This document shows positions 1 to 8,973 of a DNA stretch of 64,000 bases, in pieces. The stretch comes from VBOC01 sp964512655 (lineage in GTDB: Bacteria; Bacteroidota; Ignavibacteria; UBA10030; SZUA-254). The position numbers were made by a program, and so were the translations under genes. Under the pieces are notes generated by a model, which did not search any database, was not told the origin of the DNA, and saw nothing but the letters and a program-made list of their open reading frames with translations. The number at the start of each line of letters is the position of its first letter. Positions within the stretch are counted from its first letter, which is position 1. The stretch lies in assembly GCA_964512655.1 (NCBI GenBank), contig CAZEJT010000002.1, positions 434,001-498,000 of the forward strand, in the 5' to 3' direction.

Positions 1-99
1 CATTTTGCCGGATGGGCGTTCAAGTTCAATATCAATGACATTCTCGTCGACATCTTCAACAGCAACGTAACACGGTGGAGCCGATCCGGTGGAGGTTGA
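1..99 (+). CDS. C-terminal end of an unidentified protein (partial)
   Basis: Only the last 32 codons lie in the window (peptide starting HFAGWAFKFNIND), ending at TGA 97-99. The frame is open from base 1. It overlaps the GTG start of the next gene by 11 bp, which suggests one transcription unit with the glycosyltransferase at 89. The fragment is too short to name a family; membership of the same glycan locus is inference from position only. Confidence 0.5.
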   Translation, partial: HFAGWAFKFNINDILVDIFNSNVTRWSRSGGG

Positions 100-892
100 C
101 CGGGCACATATCTTTTTTTCCGTCATCATCCCTGCGCATAATGAGGAAGACCTCATCGAACACACGTGCGAGTCGATTATCAGGGAGTTTGAGGCGAACG
201 GGATCGCCGACTACGAGATCCTTATCGTGAATGACAACAGCACGGACGGCACGGGAAAGCGGATCCGCTCGCTGGAAGAGACCTATCCCGCGGTGCGCGG
301 GGTTACAAATACTCCGCCGAACGGCTATGGCTTCGCGGTCCGGAGAGGTCTTGAGACGTTTCGCGGAGACGCGGCGTGCGTGGTGATGGCGGATCTGTCC
401 GACTCACCCGCTGACATCGTCCGGTACTATCGGGAGATAAAGAACGGGGCTGAGTGCGTTTTCGGCTCCCGGTTCAACCGGGGTTCGAAGGTTCACGACT
501 ATCCCGTTTTCAAGTTGGTCCTGAACCGGCTGGCCAACTGGTTCATTAAAGTCCTCTTCAACATCGACTACAACGATACCACCAACGCCTTCAAATGCTA
601 TCGGAGAGAAGTGATTGAGGGAGTCCAGCCGGTTCTTTCGCATCATTTCAACCTTACGGTGGAGTTGCCGCTGAAGGCGATCGTCCGCGGATATCAGTAC
701 AAAGTCATCCCGATCTCGTGGACGAACCGTGTGGCCGGCGTCTCGAAGCTGAAGATCAAGGAAATGGGGAGCAGGTATCTCTTCATCATCCTGTATGTCT
801 TCCTCGAAAAAATGCTTTCCCGGGGAGACTACAGGAGGGTGCAGAAGGAGCGAACGGCGGCAGGGAAGGTCGGCGAGAGGTCGACGGTGTAG
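89..892 (+). CDS. Family 2 glycosyltransferase, DPM1-like
   Basis: A 267-residue GT-A glycosyltransferase that probably transfers a sugar from a nucleotide donor to polyprenyl phosphate or a lipid-linked glycan at the cytoplasmic membrane face. It opens with the GT2 signature FSVIIPAHNEEDLIEHT, followed by a donor loop (ILIVNDNSTDGTG, about residues 45-57), the DXD-equivalent MADLSDSPADI (about residues 99-109) and GSRF. There are no clear C-terminal membrane helices, unlike GtrB proteins. The GTG start at 89 has GGTGGAG about 8 nt upstream and overlaps the preceding partial gene. It ends 22 bp from the convergent rmlD gene. Family is secure; substrate is unknown. Confidence 0.88.
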   Translation: MEVDRAHIFFSVIIPAHNEEDLIEHTCESIIREFEANGIADYEILIVNDNSTDGTGKRIRSLEETYPAVRGVTNTPPNGYGFAVRRGLETFRGDAACVVMADLSDSPADIVRYYREIKNGAECVFGSRFNRGSKVHDYPVFKLVLNRLANWFIKVLFNIDYNDTTNAFKCYRREVIEGVQPVLSHHFNLTVELPLKAIVRGYQYKVIPISWTNRVAGVSKLKIKEMGSRYLFIILYVFLEKMLSRGDYRRVQKERTAAGKVGERSTV

Positions 893-914
893 CGGTTCGC
901 GCGCCGCGGAGCGG

Positions 915-1775
915 TCAATGCGCTCCGGGGAGGGTCTTGAAATAGTGCGAAAGGCTTTCTTTCCACCCGGGCATCACGTCGATGCCGAGAGAGCGGAGGC
1001 GGAAGTTGTCAAGAACGGAGTATCCCGGGCGCCTGATCGGCGAGACAAACTCCTTTGAGCTCACAGGCTTCACCGCCGGATTCAGCCCCGCGTTCCTGAA
1101 AATCTCAAGAGCAAATTCATACCACGAGCAGGACCCGTTGTTCGTCGCGTGATACAGGCCGTAGGCTCTGGTCTTCACGATCTCCTGTATCTGACGCGCA
1201 AGGTGATGTGTGTAGGTGGGGGTCAGAATCTCATCGTCAACCACCCGGATTTCCTTCCCGTCGCGCGCGAGCGCGAGCATCGTCTCGATAAAATTCCTTC
1301 CTTTCGCCCGGCACTTGTTGTGACCGTAGAGTCCTGAGCTTCTCACGATATAATGCCTCGGTGCATGGGCGGCGACGAGATGCTCCCCGGAAACTTTCGT
1401 TACCGCGTACATATTCAGGGGATGAGGCGGATCTGATTCGACGTACGGCTCACGTTTTGCGCCGTCAAAAACGTAGTCGGTGCTGATGTGAACGAGGTCG
1501 CTTCCAAGAGACTCCGCGGCATCGGCAAGGTGAAGCGCGCCGAGAGCGTTAACCTGGAAGGAACGGTCCGGGTTTTTCTCGCAGTCGTCCACTTTGTGGT
1601 AGGCCGCGGTGTTAATAACAAGGGTAGGTTTGATTTCCGACAGGACCCGAGATACCGACTCCGCCTCCGAAATCTCGATGTCCGCATGGGTGAGAGGAAC
1701 AACCTCGGCGTCTGAGAAGGCCGACTGAAGATCCATGCCCAGCTGGCCGTTTGCCCCGATAATTGCGACCTTCAC
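915..1775 (-). CDS. rmlD: dTDP-4-dehydrorhamnose reductase
   Basis: A 286-residue short-chain NAD(P)H reductase, the last step of dTDP-L-rhamnose synthesis. The N-terminus carries the Rossmann motif IIGANGQLGMDL; HISTDYVFDG and the catalytic YAVTK (Tyr-x-x-x-Lys) follow, in the order and length usual for RmlD. It is the last gene of a minus-strand unit rmlC - epimerase - rmlD, 20 bp after the epimerase stop. rmlA and rmlB are not in the window and must lie elsewhere if the pathway is complete. Confidence 0.93.
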   Translation of the reverse strand: MKVAIIGANGQLGMDLQSAFSDAEVVPLTHADIEISEAESVSRVLSEIKPTLVINTAAYHKVDDCEKNPDRSFQVNALGALHLADAAESLGSDLVHISTDYVFDGAKREPYVESDPPHPLNMYAVTKVSGEHLVAAHAPRHYIVRSSGLYGHNKCRAKGRNFIETMLALARDGKEIRVVDDEILTPTYTHHLARQIQEIVKTRAYGLYHATNNGSCSWYEFALEIFRNAGLNPAVKPVSSKEFVSPIRRPGYSVLDNFRLRSLGIDVMPGWKESLSHYFKTLPGAH

Positions 1776-1795
1776 CGGCCCGCCCCCCTCAGAGT

Positions 1796-2752
1796 TCAGT
1801 CGCGCAGCGACTTGAAGACCTCGATATTGTAATAGAGCGGGTTATCGAAGTCTTTGAATTCATTCCGGTGTTCGATCAGCTCACCGACGATTGAATCGAT
1901 GTTGTGCCGGGGCTTGAAGCTGAGAACATTCCTCGCCTTTTCGGTGCTCACTTTGTAGTTTCGAATGTCCTGGATATGCTTGATCGTCAGGCCGACTTCC
2001 ATCCGGGTCCTGCTCTCGATGCCGTTCCGGACGATATCGCCGATCTCGCCGAGGGTGTAGTTTCCCGATGCGACATTAAAGATGCCCGAGATCTCCTCGT
2101 TGGTTTCAAGCGCCCGGACATACGCGCTCACCGCATCCTGCATGCTCAGGATCGGCCGCCAGATCGAAGGATTGTTGACGGTGATCATCTTCGTCGCCAT
2201 CGCGGTCTTGAACATCGTATTGACCACCAGATCGAGTCGCATTCTCGGACTGTATCCGCTCACAGTCCCCTGCCGCAGGCAGATGACCGAGAAATCCTTG
2301 TCCATCAACTGCATAGCAGCCTGCTCCCCCTGGAGCTTGGAGATCCCATAGGGATAATGGGAGACCGCCGGGGAGGATTCGTCATACAATTCGTTCACGG
2401 TGTATCCGTACACCGAACAGGAACCCGCATAGATGAATCGACGGACACCCGCCCGCTTGGAGAGATAACAAAGATACGCGGGCGCGGCGGCGTTTGAAAT
2501 GAAATTTTTCCCGGGCGAGAACTCCGCCATCGGATCGTTCGAGAGCCCGGCGAGGAAGATCACCTGGTCGTAACCCTTCAGATTCTGCTCGCTGAGTTTG
2601 AAGATGTCCTCCTTCATGACCTTGACACCTTTCGGCAGATGATTCCCGAACCAGAGGAGGTCAATCACCTCCACTTCGTAAGCCCTGTCGAGGAGCCTCG
2701 GGACCAGCGCGGAGCCGATGTAGCCGGCGCCGCCTGCGATCAAAACTTTCAT
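1796..2752 (-). CDS. NAD-dependent sugar epimerase/dehydratase
   Basis: A 318-residue extended-SDR nucleotide-sugar enzyme. It has the nucleotide-binding motif MKVLIAGGAGYIGSALV, the sequence YAGSCSVYGYT near the active-site Ser, and YPYGISK as the catalytic Tyr-x-x-x-Lys. It sits 12 bp from rmlC and 20 bp from rmlD on the same strand, so it acts in the same nucleotide-sugar branch. Whether it is a 4-epimerase, a 4-reductase or a dehydratase cannot be decided by eye. Confidence 0.85.
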   Translation of the reverse strand: MKVLIAGGAGYIGSALVPRLLDRAYEVEVIDLLWFGNHLPKGVKVMKEDIFKLSEQNLKGYDQVIFLAGLSNDPMAEFSPGKNFISNAAAPAYLCYLSKRAGVRRFIYAGSCSVYGYTVNELYDESSPAVSHYPYGISKLQGEQAAMQLMDKDFSVICLRQGTVSGYSPRMRLDLVVNTMFKTAMATKMITVNNPSIWRPILSMQDAVSAYVRALETNEEISGIFNVASGNYTLGEIGDIVRNGIESRTRMEVGLTIKHIQDIRNYKVSTEKARNVLSFKPRHNIDSIVGELIEHRNEFKDFDNPLYYNIEVFKSLRD

Positions 2753-2764
2753 TCGCGTCCTGTG

Positions 2765-3331
2765 TTAGTAAGTGAAGTGACGGGAGTTCGGAGAGTCAAG
2801 CCATTGCTTGAGCGTCTGGGCTTCGGCGTCTTTTGCGGAGAGAATCGGCTGGGAGACCGGCCACTCGATGCCGATCGCGGGATCGCTCCAGAGAATCCCG
2901 GACTCGGCCTTGTTATTGTAGATGCCGGTGCACTTGTACTGGATTTCCGCAGCATCCGAGAGGACGCAGAAACCGCGCGCAAAGCCCGCGGGCGCCCACA
3001 CCTGCTTCTTGTTCTGAGCGGAGACCTCGAGACCGAACCATTTCCCGAGCGTCGGTGAGCCTTTTCGAATGTCGACGGCAACAAGGAACGCGGTTCCTGC
3101 CGTCACCCGCATGAGCTTACCCATCGGGGGATCCCATTGGAAGTGGAGCCCCCGCACGACGTTCTTTGCGGAACGGGAGTGATTGTCCTGTCCGAAATTT
3201 GTCGGCAACCCGAGGTCCCTGAACTGATCTTCACGGTAGACTTCCATGAAAAAACCCCGATCATCTTCGAAGACATCCGATCCGAGGACACAGACGTCGT
3301 TAAAATGCCTCGATTCAATCCGTACTTGCAT
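2765..3331 (-). CDS. rmlC: dTDP-4-dehydrorhamnose 3,5-epimerase
   Basis: A 188-residue cupin-fold epimerase that converts dTDP-4-keto-6-deoxyglucose to the L-rhamno form. Family hallmarks are VVRGLHFQWDPPMGKLMRV with the catalytic His, DIRKGSPTLGKW, and the C-terminal ILWSDPAIGIEWP. One deviation: the usual AHGF motif reads ARGF (Arg for His). The ATG at 3329-3331 lies 35 bp downstream of a sigma70-like promoter (3366-3394). First gene of the unit running through the epimerase and rmlD. Confidence 0.92.
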   Translation of the reverse strand: MQVRIESRHFNDVCVLGSDVFEDDRGFFMEVYREDQFRDLGLPTNFGQDNHSRSAKNVVRGLHFQWDPPMGKLMRVTAGTAFLVAVDIRKGSPTLGKWFGLEVSAQNKKQVWAPAGFARGFCVLSDAAEIQYKCTGIYNNKAESGILWSDPAIGIEWPVSQPILSAKDAEAQTLKQWLDSPNSRHFTY

Positions 3332-3365
3332 TATCCGGCTGGAAAAAATTGGTCAACGAGCCACC

Positions 3366-3394
3366 AAAATAGCCATAATCGCATATACTTACAA
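3366..3394 (-). promoter_or_regulatory. Promoter of the rmlC-epimerase-rmlD unit
   Basis: Read on the minus strand, a -35 box TTGTAA (3394-3389) and a -10 box TATTTT (3371-3366) are separated by exactly 17 bp, with the rmlC ATG about 35 bp below the -10. The region is AT-rich against GC-rich surroundings. Confidence 0.55.
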
Positions 3395-3439
3395 ATTTTG
3401 TGGGCGTGGTGCTAAATTTTTCCGCTCATCTTGTCTTTT

Positions 3440-3462
3440 GTAGCCGTCGGCTTTAGCCGGCG
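3440..3462 (+). repeat. Palindromic repeat family A, copy 1
   Basis: GTAGCCGTCGG-CTTTAG-CCGGCG type palindrome. It overlaps the 3' end of the minus-strand GT2 gene at 3453, so the gene's last codons and TAA stop are supplied by the repeat. Confidence 0.75.
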
Positions 3463-4382
3463 TTCATTCCCCCGCCTCGGGGGGAAAAGAGACGACCAAT
3501 CGCTTTGACAAATCCCTGACCCAATGCTCCGACGACGGCGAGATTCCCCGACACGATCTGCTTTGCGACGAAGACAATCGCAAGCCCTCCCACACACCAG
3601 GGGATCGTGAGCCAGTGATACCATCGGGCGTAGCGCTTCATATAGATCAGATTGTGCTCAACCTTCAGCCTGGTTTTCAGGGGAGAGTTACCGCCTCCGC
3701 TGAACGACGAGACCTTGTGCCACAACTTTGCTTGTGGCACGTACACAAGCCGGTAACCCGCGCGCAATACGCGGGTAGAGAGGTCGGCATCTTCCGAATA
3801 GGCCGGGGAATAAACGGGATCGAAGAGGCCCACCGTCTCAAGCGCAGAGCGCCTTATGAGCATCGCGCAGCCCGAGACATACTTTGTGTCCTCCTCTCGA
3901 TCGAATTGCCCGCTATCCTTCTCCCCCACGCCCCGATGCGATACGATGCCGGTCCAGTAATTCACATCACCCCCCGCATACCACAGGATATCAGGACGCG
4001 AATGGTAGTAGATCTTCGGTGTGAGTATTCCGATCGTTGGATCCGATACGGCAACCTTCATCAGCTCCGGTAACATCTCCGGAGGGGCCACGATGTCGTT
4101 ATTCAGGAGGAAGATCCAGTCGAAATCCCGGGAGAGCGCGTACCGGATCCCGACGTTGTTCCCTTCTCCGAAGCCGAGGTTGTTTCCGTTCTCGATGAGG
4201 GCGGCCCCCGAAAAGAGACTCCGCACCATGTCCTGACTCCCGTCGCGCGAACCGTTGTCGACGACGATCATGCTGAACCGGGGGTAGTTCATGGCCTGCA
4301 CCGAGTGGAGCGTCTCGCGAAGGACGTCGCCCCCGTTGAGGTTGAGTACGATGCACGCAACGGATGGCGCGTTGGCCGCCAC
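3453..4382 (-). CDS. Family 2 glycosyltransferase, rhamnosyltransferase-like
   Basis: A 309-residue GT2 enzyme. The N-terminus reads VACIVLNLNGGDVLRETL, the donor loop IVVDNGSRDGS follows, the DXD-type metal motif is LLNNDIV (about residue 90), and SEDADLSTRV matches the ED acceptor-base motif. A C-terminal hydrophobic stretch (ITIPW-CVGGLAIVFVAKQ region) suggests membrane contact. This profile fits WbbL-type rhamnosyltransferases and agrees with the rml genes just downstream, but the acceptor is unknown. The start is 6 bp after the wecB stop. The C-terminal NAG and stop lie inside repeat A copy 1. Confidence 0.85.
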   Translation of the reverse strand: MAANAPSVACIVLNLNGGDVLRETLHSVQAMNYPRFSMIVVDNGSRDGSQDMVRSLFSGAALIENGNNLGFGEGNNVGIRYALSRDFDWIFLLNNDIVAPPEMLPELMKVAVSDPTIGILTPKIYYHSRPDILWYAGGDVNYWTGIVSHRGVGEKDSGQFDREEDTKYVSGCAMLIRRSALETVGLFDPVYSPAYSEDADLSTRVLRAGYRLVYVPQAKLWHKVSSFSGGGNSPLKTRLKVEHNLIYMKRYARWYHWLTIPWCVGGLAIVFVAKQIVSGNLAVVGALGQGFVKAIGRLFSPRGGGMNAG

Positions 4383-4388
4383 GCGGGC

Positions 4389-5495
4389 TTACCTCGAATG
4401 CCGTTGTAGAATATCGACAATGCGCCCGGCGGCTTTTCCGTCGCCGTAAGGGTTCGATGTTGTCGACATTGTCCGATACTCTGCCTGATCCGAAAGGAGC
4501 CTCTGGGCCGTCTCCACAATTCGCGCCCGGTCCGTTCCCACAAGCTTCGCGGTTCCCGCCTCTATGGCCTCAGGGCGTTCGGTGGTGCTGCGCAGGACGA
4601 GAACCGGCTTTCCAAGCGAAGGCGCCTCTTCCTGCACACCGCCCGAGTCCGTCAGGATGAGGTAACACTTGTTCATCAACTGGACGAAGGGACGGTACTC
4701 CATGGGTTCGATGAGATGTATTCTCGGCACGTCCGCGAGAATCTTCTTCGCGGCCTTCCGGACATTCGGGTTCGGATGAACGGGATAGATCAGTTCGACT
4801 TCGGGGTTTTGTTCGACGATCTCCCTGCATGCGAGAAAGGTTTGTTCCATCGGCTCCCCGAAGTTCTCGCGCCGGTGGGAGGTCAGCAGGAGTACCTTGC
4901 GATGCGCAAAATCGATTGCGTTGAGAAGAGGGTTCTCGAACCGGTACTGCGGATCCACAATCATGAGGAGCGCGTCGATCACGGTATTCCCGGTGACATA
5001 AATATTTTCGGGCTTCACACCTTCCCCGAGAAGGTTGTTCTTCGCCCATTCGGTGGGCGCAAAGTGAAAGTCGGTCAATCGCGTCGTGAGCTGCCGGTTC
5101 ATCTCTTCCGGGAACGGGTTCATCTTGTTCCAGGTCCTCAGTCCTGCTTCGACATGGCCCACCTTGATTTTCAAATAGAACGCGGCCAGACTGGCCGCAA
5201 ATGTTGTCGTCGTGTCTCCCTGGACGAGGAGCACATCGGGCTTTTCACTATCGAGGACGGGCTTGATCTTGTGTAGTACTGCGGTCGTCACATGATAGAG
5301 GTCCTGATCCTTTTGCATGATGTTGAGATCATGCTTTGGATGGATATCGAAGACCCCCAATTTCTGATCGAGCATTTCCCTGTGCTGGGCGGTAACGATG
5401 ACGACATGATCGATCTTTCGGCGTTCGAGCTCTTTGACGACGGGTGCCATTTTGATGGCTTCGGGGCGGGTGCCAAACACGACAGCAGGTTTCAT
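4389..5495 (-). CDS. wecB: UDP-N-acetylglucosamine 2-epimerase (non-hydrolysing)
   Basis: A 368-residue GT-B-fold enzyme that interconverts UDP-GlcNAc and UDP-ManNAc in the cytoplasm. Visible hallmarks are GTRPEAIKMAPVV at the N-terminus, QGDTTTTFAAS, HVEAGLRTWN, LTSHRREN and the UDP-binding TDSGGVQEEAPSLGKPVL. Length is normal for the family. It overlaps the 3' end of the upstream GT4 gene by 4 bp, so the two are probably translationally coupled. A ManNAc-derived residue in the surface polymer is the natural inference. Confidence 0.94.
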   Translation of the reverse strand: MKPAVVFGTRPEAIKMAPVVKELERRKIDHVVIVTAQHREMLDQKLGVFDIHPKHDLNIMQKDQDLYHVTTAVLHKIKPVLDSEKPDVLLVQGDTTTTFAASLAAFYLKIKVGHVEAGLRTWNKMNPFPEEMNRQLTTRLTDFHFAPTEWAKNNLLGEGVKPENIYVTGNTVIDALLMIVDPQYRFENPLLNAIDFAHRKVLLLTSHRRENFGEPMEQTFLACREIVEQNPEVELIYPVHPNPNVRKAAKKILADVPRIHLIEPMEYRPFVQLMNKCYLILTDSGGVQEEAPSLGKPVLVLRSTTERPEAIEAGTAKLVGTDRARIVETAQRLLSDQAEYRTMSTTSNPYGDGKAAGRIVDILQRHSR

Positions 5496-6628
5496 GGTTT
5501 CGAGGCAAGCTCCTCGATCTTTTTCACAAAGTATTCCCAGGAATATCTCACTTTTTCGGCTTCGATATTCGATTTCAGGGCTTCGCCCCTCTGGGCAGCG
5601 TAGAACTCTTTGATTGCAACCGCCAGAGCGTTTGGATCGTACGGCGGCACCAAAAATCCCGTCTTCCCTTCCACAATTACCTCTGCCAGGCCCCCCACTC
5701 TGGTGGCGATGACCGGTTTGTCGAAATTATAGGCGATCTGAACGATGCCGCTTTGCGTCGCCGAAAGATAGGGCAATACGACGACGTCCGCGGCGCTGAA
5801 ATAGGGCGCCACCTGATCATTGGGAAGATAGCCAGAGACAAACCTGATGTTCGATTCGAGTTTCATCTCGCGTACCCGGTCCCTGTACTTCGATTCCTCG
5901 TCGTAAAACTCGCCGACGATCAGGAGGAGAAACTCCCCGTTCGCGAATCCGGAGCTCTTCAGGTTCGCTATTGCATCGATGAGAACCATCAGACCCTTGT
6001 ACCGCCTCACATATCCGAAGTAGAGCATGACGTTCTGTGGCTGGATTCCAAGCGACTTCCTGGCGGCTTCCTTCGGCAGGGGAGCCCCGAAGTTTTCGTA
6101 CACAGGATGGGGCGCCTTCCGGTATATCGCGTCCGGAAAGAGGCGGTTCAACTGCTGTTCGACGGTGTCGGACTGCACGATGAAAAAATCGGCCTGTCTG
6201 AACGCGTAGCGCGTAAAAGCAATATCCCCCGGACGCCGTTCATGCGGGATGATGTTGTCGCAGATGAAGAGAACCTTCGTGTTCGACTTCTTTTTCGAAA
6301 ACCGCGCGATCGTCCCGAAGCAGGGCCCGAAAAAAGGGAGCCAGTACTTAAAGATCAGGAGGTCGGGTTTCTCCGCGCGTATCGTTTTGGCGACGCCGAG
6401 CCAGTTGAACGGATTGATCGAATCGATCAGCCGCGGGGCCGGAGCAACGTCACTCGCTTCTCCCGGCTCGTCCTGCGTCGTGCCCGGAAAGAATAGCGAA
6501 GGATACTGGCGCCTGAACGTGATCGTACTGACCTCGTGCCTTTTCTGCAGCTCGCGTGCAAGGAGAGCGTTGAAATGCGCTATGCCTCCCCTGAGCGGGT
6601 AGGCGGTTCCCACGATGATGATCCTCAT
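5492..6628 (-). CDS. Family 4 glycosyltransferase
   Basis: A 378-residue GT-B glycosyltransferase. The N-terminal glycine-rich start IIIVGTAYPLRGGIAHFNALL and the C-terminal donor domain (YFGYVRRYKGLMVLIDAI; KPVIATRVGGLAEVI; GKTGFLVPP) are typical of GT4. The E-x7-E motif is degenerate: SGIVQIAY lacks the first Glu. It overlaps wecB by 4 bp and follows the TPR membrane gene by 12 bp, so it belongs to the long minus-strand glycan operon. Donor and acceptor cannot be read from sequence. Confidence 0.88.
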   Translation of the reverse strand: MRIIIVGTAYPLRGGIAHFNALLARELQKRHEVSTITFRRQYPSLFFPGTTQDEPGEASDVAPAPRLIDSINPFNWLGVAKTIRAEKPDLLIFKYWLPFFGPCFGTIARFSKKKSNTKVLFICDNIIPHERRPGDIAFTRYAFRQADFFIVQSDTVEQQLNRLFPDAIYRKAPHPVYENFGAPLPKEAARKSLGIQPQNVMLYFGYVRRYKGLMVLIDAIANLKSSGFANGEFLLLIVGEFYDEESKYRDRVREMKLESNIRFVSGYLPNDQVAPYFSAADVVVLPYLSATQSGIVQIAYNFDKPVIATRVGGLAEVIVEGKTGFLVPPYDPNALAVAIKEFYAAQRGEALKSNIEAEKVRYSWEYFVKKIEELASKP

Positions 6629-6640
6629 GAGCCCGCCCTG

Positions 6641-8590
6641 CTATTGACGCGGTTCAAGGTGTATGCTTTCCAGCGTCTGCATGATTGCGGCGGTATCGGC
6701 TTTCGTGTACAGAAGATATTTCAGGTGATTCATCTTCTCCGCGATGATGAGTCCGTCGAGGTCGACAATGTCTCCCCCGTTGATATTGCTGTTATAGCTG
6801 CTCATGAACTCCACGGCGCCATCGAGATTGCCGGAAAGCAGGGCGACTCCAGCGAGCGCCTTGATCGCGGACGCATTGTACGGATCTTCATGCCGGGATT
6901 TGGAATAGTACCTTCCGGCCTCCTCGTACCGGCCGTCGAGGAAGAGAACATCCGCCAGTTTGTGGTAGAGAAACCCCGCCTCAAGGTCGGGCTCCGACTT
7001 CTCCGGCTCGATGGCTGCCAATGCCCTTCTCCGTTCCGAGATTTCGGCCCCACGATCCTGGGTATACTTCGCGCCGACATTCAGAAGATAGGCCGAGCCA
7101 AGATAGTAGCTTTTGAACGCCCATTCCCCGAGTGCGCGCAGCCGCTCGCCGGCGCGGAGCGGCTGCGAGTTGACGTACAGCATGCTGCACGATAGCAGCG
7201 CAAGCGCCACGGAAACAGCGATGGCGGTTCTGGGGAATGACGTCTGGCTCAGCCGGTCGAACCAATCAGCCGATACCGCGAACGCGAAAAAGAGAACGGC
7301 AGGGGCGGCGAGCGAGAGCATGTCCCAGTCCCGCTCCGGCGTCAGGAGCGGATTCACGGTCGCGTTAAAGAGCATGAAGAAAAACGCGGCGATGCCGAAG
7401 AACATCGTCCGCGGTGAGCTCCACCGAACCTGGCGGTAGAACACCAATCCTGCGCAGAGGAGCACGACGGTCCCGGGAGAGACCGTCAGGAGCAGCTCCT
7501 GGACGATATCAGAAACATGATTGATCGAAAGAAGCGTATACATGTGGGGCGGAAGCATCGAATTGAACAGGGGGAGAAAGACTTTGCCGCCGCGTTCTTT
7601 CTGGTCGCCGACAAGGAGCCGGTCGGCCTTAAAATAGAAGAAATACGCCCAGGTCCCCGCTGCGACAGTAAGGACCAGCGCGGCGAGTACCGCCCGCTGT
7701 CCGATCCAGGGCTTCATGCGCGGCCGCCGCTGCGACGCGGAATAGACCAATAGATAGAGTAGAGCAGGAAGGAACAGCGCCATTGCTGTGTGCAGGAGGA
7801 ACCCTATTACCAGCAGCAGCGCCATCAGAGGGATGGAGTTGAACCCTTCGAAGAACTTCCATGCAAGAAGAAGAAAGCCCACGATGGCGAGATAGACGAG
7901 GGTGTAATCTTCCACGTGCCCGAAAAAAAGCTGGTTCGCTCCGCACGTGAGGCCCGCGACAAGAAGGAAAGACTTCCACGCAGAAGTTCCCTTAACCGAT
8001 AGCGCCCACCGGGAGAACCCAACGACGAACAGACCGCCGCACATCGAGCTGACGATCTGAAAAACGAGCTTTTGGTCAAGACCTGACGCATGCGCGATCG
8101 ACTGATGAATGAGTCGTGTGAGCGGCTCCCGGAGATCGTTGTCGGCAATATCAAACCTGAAGAGATCTCCAACCGTAAAGGTGCGTCCGGCCAGGAGCGT
8201 AAGAAGGGTGCGCGAATCGCCGTACATGTCCGTCGAGATCCTGAACGAGTAGCAGAGCAACCCCGCCGCCGCACCTGCGGCAACTAGGAGAGGGAGTGCG
8301 GCACGCCTCTTCTGCGCTCCCAGGTCCACAAGATGCTCGAGCCGGGGAACGCACAGAGAGGAAATCACCGGGACGACCAGCGCCCCCGAGAGGATGACCA
8401 GCGCGAAGCGGCTTCCCGTTCCGAGGAATGCAAGTTGATGAACTCCCCAAAGAGACGACTCTGGAACGAGAGATCCCCAGATGTAGAGAATGAGAAAAAG
8501 ACCGTACAGCATCATGATCGCCCGCGCAAGCGATTCGCCGAAAGCGTCCGGCGGCGGCGACAACTGCCTCGACTGGATCGCGGCCGTCAC
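6641..8590 (-). CDS. Polytopic membrane protein with C-terminal TPR repeats
   Basis: About 649 residues with many hydrophobic helices over roughly the first 480, then a soluble tail with at least two TPR-like units (AGFLYHKLADVLFLDGRYEEA; YNASAIKALAGVALLSG). This layout resembles GT-C-type glycosyltransferases or lipid-linked sugar handling proteins, but I see no diagnostic catalytic motif, so the function stays open. The GTG at 8590-8588 is preferred over the upstream start at 8656 because it overlaps the preceding stop as GTGA, matching the overlap one gene upstream. It lies between the small exported protein gene and GT4. Confidence 0.72.
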   Translation of the reverse strand: MTAAIQSRQLSPPPDAFGESLARAIMMLYGLFLILYIWGSLVPESSLWGVHQLAFLGTGSRFALVILSGALVVPVISSLCVPRLEHLVDLGAQKRRAALPLLVAAGAAAGLLCYSFRISTDMYGDSRTLLTLLAGRTFTVGDLFRFDIADNDLREPLTRLIHQSIAHASGLDQKLVFQIVSSMCGGLFVVGFSRWALSVKGTSAWKSFLLVAGLTCGANQLFFGHVEDYTLVYLAIVGFLLLAWKFFEGFNSIPLMALLLVIGFLLHTAMALFLPALLYLLVYSASQRRPRMKPWIGQRAVLAALVLTVAAGTWAYFFYFKADRLLVGDQKERGGKVFLPLFNSMLPPHMYTLLSINHVSDIVQELLLTVSPGTVVLLCAGLVFYRQVRWSSPRTMFFGIAAFFFMLFNATVNPLLTPERDWDMLSLAAPAVLFFAFAVSADWFDRLSQTSFPRTAIAVSVALALLSCSMLYVNSQPLRAGERLRALGEWAFKSYYLGSAYLLNVGAKYTQDRGAEISERRRALAAIEPEKSEPDLEAGFLYHKLADVLFLDGRYEEAGRYYSKSRHEDPYNASAIKALAGVALLSGNLDGAVEFMSSYNSNINGGDIVDLDGLIIAEKMNHLKYLLYTKADTAAIMQTLESIHLEPRQ

Positions 8591-8973
8591 TTGTTTTTCA
8601 CGAAGGGGTTGCGGTCCACATCGATTGCCACCAGGCTGTCTCCCGAAAACATCCACCCCGAGAGTTGTTTCTTCCCAGGCGCCAACGAAATCCGCCCGGT
8701 CCTGCTTTCACGCCGGTCTGTCTCGATGCGATAGTTGAAGGCGACCGCGGTATCACCGATGTTCGAGAAAACCCACTCAAAGACGTTTTTCCCCGACTTC
8801 GTATCGAGGCCATACGCGCGCCATTGGACCTGCACAGTCGGAAGATTCTCAAACCGGACGGGCTTCGACCACTGCTGCGAATGGCCCAGCGAAGGAGCGA
8901 TGAGGAGAGGGAGGAGGAACAGAGCGGACCGTGCGCCGCACAGATCGCCGGTCCGTCTTCCGGGCCCGGTCAT
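8587..8973 (-). CDS. Small exported protein of unknown function
   Basis: About 128 residues starting at ATG 8973-8971, which overlaps the stop of the YfhO-like gene as ATGA. The reading frame is open to 9054, but that longer start lacks the overlap. A signal peptide is visible (SALFLLPLLIAPSLGHSQQ), followed by a short beta-rich domain (VFEWVFSNIGDTAVAFNYRIE) typical of small immunoglobulin-like or carboxypeptidase-regulatory folds. I do not recognise the family. Its overlapping position between two polytopic membrane genes suggests a periplasmic partner of one or both. Confidence 0.65.
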   Translation of the reverse strand: MTGPGRRTGDLCGARSALFLLPLLIAPSLGHSQQWSKPVRFENLPTVQVQWRAYGLDTKSGKNVFEWVFSNIGDTAVAFNYRIETDRRESRTGRISLAPGKKQLSGWMFSGDSLVAIDVDRNPFVKNK

